A stretch of DNA of 64,000 nucleotides from Gammaproteobacteria bacterium (GTDB taxonomy: Bacteria; Pseudomonadota; Gammaproteobacteria; Ga0077536), in assembly GCA_016191285.1 (NCBI GenBank), contig JACPPA010000012.1, forward strand, positions 1 to 64,000. Reading direction: 5' to 3'. A program made the translations under genes and the position numbers. Positions within the stretch are counted from its first letter, which is position 1. Each line of letters starts with the position of its first letter. The notes beneath the pieces were generated by a model that had not been told where the DNA came from, did not search any database, and saw only the letters and a list, made by a program, of their open reading frames with translations. Shown in pieces: positions 61,371 through 64,000 of the stretch.

Positions 61371-63845
61371 ATGAACATGAACCGACAAGCCATGGCCAAG
61401 GTCACTCGTCTCGTACCATTGCGCTCGAACGAATTATTGGGCGAGTGCTACAAGCTGGTGTCCGAGCGCCTTCCTGACCTGTTAAAGCTTTTGCTCGATA
61501 AGGCAGATGATGCTTTTTTTGAATTGGCGAACAAGGCCGATAGTTCACAGCGTCAGCAGACGTACTTCGACGCGATGCGCGAATTGCGGCTCAAGCGGTT
61601 ACGGATGGCGGCGGACTTTACCGCGAGCCTGAAAACTACTTTCAACGCGAGCGTCTCCACACCGATAACCAAACCGCGCCCACCCGCCACGTTCGAGGAT
61701 TCTCCAGCGCTCTCGCTCGTCAGCGCCGATGACGTCGAAGAATCCTTGGCTATCACTAACTTTGTCGAGAACCTCAAGTCCCGGTGCAAAAACGAGTTAT
61801 TCGCTCTCGATCAACGCATTGGGCACTTATTAAGCGATCCCGAACTCAGTGCCAGTAGAAATCCCTTTGGCCCCACGGCGCTTGGTGACGCCTTGCGCGC
61901 CATGGGCCAACGCCTCGAGGCCCACATCGAAGTCCGCCTGGCCTTGCTGAAATTATGCGAACGCTACGCCGGGCCGGGTCTACTCGAGCTCTACCACACG
62001 CTCAACGCGTTTTTAATCCGTGAAGATGTCCTGCCTCGCCTGACGCCGAACTATGTGCGAAATCCTTCAAGCAGTCTGCGGACTCGTGTCATCATCGAAA
62101 CTGAAGAAGGAGCCCAAGAAGCGACCGGCGCGGATGTTTTTCAGACCCTCCAGCAACTGATGCGTCCAGGAACGGCGGCCGCGATGATGGGATCCCCATC
62201 ATTCGGCGCCGCTAGCGGACCAGGGATGGGTGCTAATGGGGGATTCGTTGGTGCGGGCGCGATGGCGTCTGGTCACCCCGGGATTTCAGGGTTCGCGGCC
62301 GGTGGTGGCAGCATCAACGGTGGCGGCTCTGGTGTTGTACAAGCCGGAGGGGGCGGCGCTGGCGGAGATGCCGGCGGCTTGGGGGCGAGCGGGATGCCAG
62401 GCGTGATGATGGTGCCGGTCGCGACCACCGCGTTCGTTTCCAACCTCACGCAGTTGCAGCACGGTAACACCGCCGGTGTCGCGGCGTTCGCCAACCTCGA
62501 TCCGAGCCTGCTCCAAACGGGCGCGGTCAATGTTTTGCGCACCTTGCGCCAATCCGGCGCCGCGGCGGAACTCAATCAAACCGATACCCTGACGCTGGAT
62601 ATCGTGACACTGCTCTTTGATTACATCCTAGACGATCCGGCAATTCAGGACAGCGTTAAGGCGCTGATCGGGCGCTTACAGATCCCGATGTTAAAAGTAG
62701 CGCTCCTCGATAAGGATCTTTTCTCGAAGAAAAATCATCCGGCGCGCCAGTTGCTGGATGGGCTGGCGGCATCCGCGGTGGGTTGGAGCGAACACAGCAC
62801 TCACGGCGATGCGCTATTCGAGAAATTTCAATACATCGTCTACCGCGTCGTCGAAGAGTTTGATCGAGATCTCGGACTCTTCACGCAACTGCTCGACGAA
62901 CTGAATGCGTTTCTTGCGGAAGATCGCACTACATGCGAAAAGCAAGCCGAATTATCGACCAACTCGTTGCGCACCAAAGAGCGCATCGTCCTCGCGAAAT
63001 TAGCCGTCGACGAAGTGGTAAAAGGCCACTTTGAAGGCGCCGAGGTCCGCGAATTCATCAAGCAATTTATCCGCGATTACTGGCGGCAGCAGCTAATCGT
63101 GACGTACATCGAAGCCGGTCCGCAAAGCGACCTGTGGCGCGATCAATTGAATGTGATCGACGAATTGGTGTGGTCGGTGCAACCCAAGACCGGCGCCGAT
63201 GACCGGCGCGAGCTGACCAATCGTCTGCCCAAATTGCTGAAAACGCTGAAGACGGGCATGCGGGAACTCAACATGGAGCCAGCCGTGTGCTCCAAATTCC
63301 TGACGATGTTGGCGAGCGTGCACGTGGTTTCCGTGAAACAGGTCGAAGAAGCCACGCTCGCCGAGCGCAAGATCACGCAAATTGCGGCTGCCGAAGCTGA
63401 AACGAAGGCCGTCGTCCAGAGCGAAGAGGAATTCGTCAAAAAAGCCCTCGAGCGTCTATTCGCGCGCAAGAGCGTCGACGCGTCCGAACTTGATTTTGAT
63501 CTCTCGGCGCTCGAAGCTGAAGTCGCGGCCGAGCCGGTCGAAGAAATTCCCGCCCCCGATGATGAGTTCATGGAAAAGGTCATGGAACTCGATTTGGGTG
63601 ACTGGTTGGAATTTTCGCTGCCAGATGCAACCACGCTGCGCGCACGGTTTACCTGGATCAGCGAAGCCACGGGGCGCTACCTGTTTACCGATCGTCAGGG
63701 GCGCAAGGCCTTTGACCTCACGATGAATGGTCTGATAGACCAGTTTCGCGTCAACACGGTTAAGCGCGTGCGGTCCCAGCCCGATCCGCTGTTTGAGCGT
63801 GCGCTGGGCGAGTTGATGGAGCGCTTGGAGAAGCAGGTCGCGTAG
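61371..63845 (+). CDS. DUF1631 family protein
   Basis: 824 residues from ATG 61371. LGECYKLVSERLPDLLKLLLDKADDAFFELANKADSSQRQQTYFDAMRELR is the DUF1631 N-terminus; the C-terminal part has DLGDWLEFSLPDATTLRARFTWISEATGRYLFTDRQGRKAF, which resembles a PilZ-like barrel. A Gly/Ala-rich linker of about 65 residues lies near 285-345. In some relatives DUF1631 proteins bind c-di-GMP, which would fit its neighbour. It starts 195 bp after the GGDEF-EAL gene. Confidence 0.9.
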   Translation: MNMNRQAMAKVTRLVPLRSNELLGECYKLVSERLPDLLKLLLDKADDAFFELANKADSSQRQQTYFDAMRELRLKRLRMAADFTASLKTTFNASVSTPITKPRPPATFEDSPALSLVSADDVEESLAITNFVENLKSRCKNELFALDQRIGHLLSDPELSASRNPFGPTALGDALRAMGQRLEAHIEVRLALLKLCERYAGPGLLELYHTLNAFLIREDVLPRLTPNYVRNPSSSLRTRVIIETEEGAQEATGADVFQTLQQLMRPGTAAAMMGSPSFGAASGPGMGANGGFVGAGAMASGHPGISGFAAGGGSINGGGSGVVQAGGGGAGGDAGGLGASGMPGVMMVPVATTAFVSNLTQLQHGNTAGVAAFANLDPSLLQTGAVNVLRTLRQSGAAAELNQTDTLTLDIVTLLFDYILDDPAIQDSVKALIGRLQIPMLKVALLDKDLFSKKNHPARQLLDGLAASAVGWSEHSTHGDALFEKFQYIVYRVVEEFDRDLGLFTQLLDELNAFLAEDRTTCEKQAELSTNSLRTKERIVLAKLAVDEVVKGHFEGAEVREFIKQFIRDYWRQQLIVTYIEAGPQSDLWRDQLNVIDELVWSVQPKTGADDRRELTNRLPKLLKTLKTGMRELNMEPAVCSKFLTMLASVHVVSVKQVEEATLAERKITQIAAAEAETKAVVQSEEEFVKKALERLFARKSVDASELDFDLSALEAEVAAEPVEEIPAPDDEFMEKVMELDLGDWLEFSLPDATTLRARFTWISEATGRYLFTDRQGRKAFDLTMNGLIDQFRVNTVKRVRSQPDPLFERALGELMERLEKQVA

Positions 63846-63919
63846 GAACACGCCGACTCTCGGTTATCCGAGGTTTGAACGCTCTGGCCAGCTCACCGCG
63901 CTAATTGGGCTACACGTCG

Positions 63920-63943
63920 AGGCGCATCTACACCTATGCGCCT
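63920..63943 (+). terminator. Candidate terminator hairpin after DUF1631 gene
   Basis: AGGCGCAT and ATGCGCCT form an 8-bp perfect stem around CTACACCT, about 75 bp after the stop. There is no T-tract, so it may be only a hairpin. Confidence 0.45.
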
Positions 63944-63968
63944 CCCTCTGGCTGCTAGATAGAAGCTT

Positions 63969-64000
63969 ATGGCTGAATCTAAAAATCCTCTTCAGCTCAC
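63969..64000 (+). CDS. Start of an unidentified gene, cut by the window end
   Basis: ATG with AGAAG 4-8 nt upstream, reading MAESKNPLQL. Too short to identify. Confidence 0.4.
   Translation, partial: MAESKNPLQL

Overview
The window looks like a chromosomal segment of a gammaproteobacterium or a close relative. The grounds are an exosortase/EpsI exopolysaccharide (EPS) locus, a complete type II secretion (gsp) set, a MoxR/Bat operon, a DUF1631 protein, and intergenic REP palindromes of the Pseudomonas/Xanthomonas style with a REP-associated tyrosine transposase (RAYT). The genus cannot be fixed from the sequence alone. No tRNA, rRNA or CRISPR array was found.

Layout. (1) 0.3-36.5 kb, almost all on the minus strand: an EPS locus. 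In transcription order it holds ManC, a Wza-type export protein, an outer-membrane beta-barrel, a Wzz-type chain-length protein, a tyrosine autokinase, WecB, a Wzx flippase, GT4 glycosyltransferases, a Wzy-type polymerase, a beta-helix protein, a methyltransferase, a WecG-type transferase, an exosortase-EpsI fusion, a WecA/MraY-type initiating transferase, Gmd, Fcl, the RAYT and a PrsT-like TPR lipoprotein. GDP-mannose to GDP-fucose (ManC, Gmd, Fcl) and UDP-GlcNAc to UDP-ManNAc (WecB) supply sugars. WecA-type and WecG-type enzymes start the lipid-linked unit, GT4 enzymes extend it, and Wzx, Wzy, Wzz, the kinase and Wza flip, polymerise and export it. (2) 21.1-29.3 kb interrupts this locus with a dense patch of toxin-antitoxin genes (DUF433/DUF5615, DUF2283, HigBA twice, VapBC type, HicAB remnants), REP palindromes and decayed duplicates, including a broken second wecB. 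A HepT/MntA pair sits at 34.0-34.8 kb. (3) An ISL3-family insertion sequence at 15868-17251 has 8-bp target duplications and replaces the last codons of the polymerase gene. (4) 37.1-47.7 kb: type II secretion, split into two convergent operons, gspCDEF (+) and gspGHIJKLM (-), meeting at an inverted-repeat block. (5) 48.3-51.5 kb: an HprK-like kinase, a PqqD-like protein, a Tat-signal protein of unknown function and a divergent nucleotidyltransferase-fold protein; this resembles the HPr-rel-A cassette. (6) 51.8-58.7 kb: a tightly overlapped MoxR, DUF58, DUF4381, BatA, BatB/C and BatD operon. (7) 59.0-63.8 kb: a REC-PAS-GGDEF-EAL cyclic-di-GMP protein and a DUF1631 protein.

The most distinctive feature is the REP system. 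Two related palindromes, type A (GCGGATTTATCCGC core) and type B (GCCGCTTTAGCGGC core), share the flanks GTGGGA and GAATCTT. They occur almost only between genes, usually as inverted pairs of one A and one B, and in places are tandemly amplified (116-bp and 98-bp units). They are missing from the core EPS block between about 6.2 and 21.3 kb.
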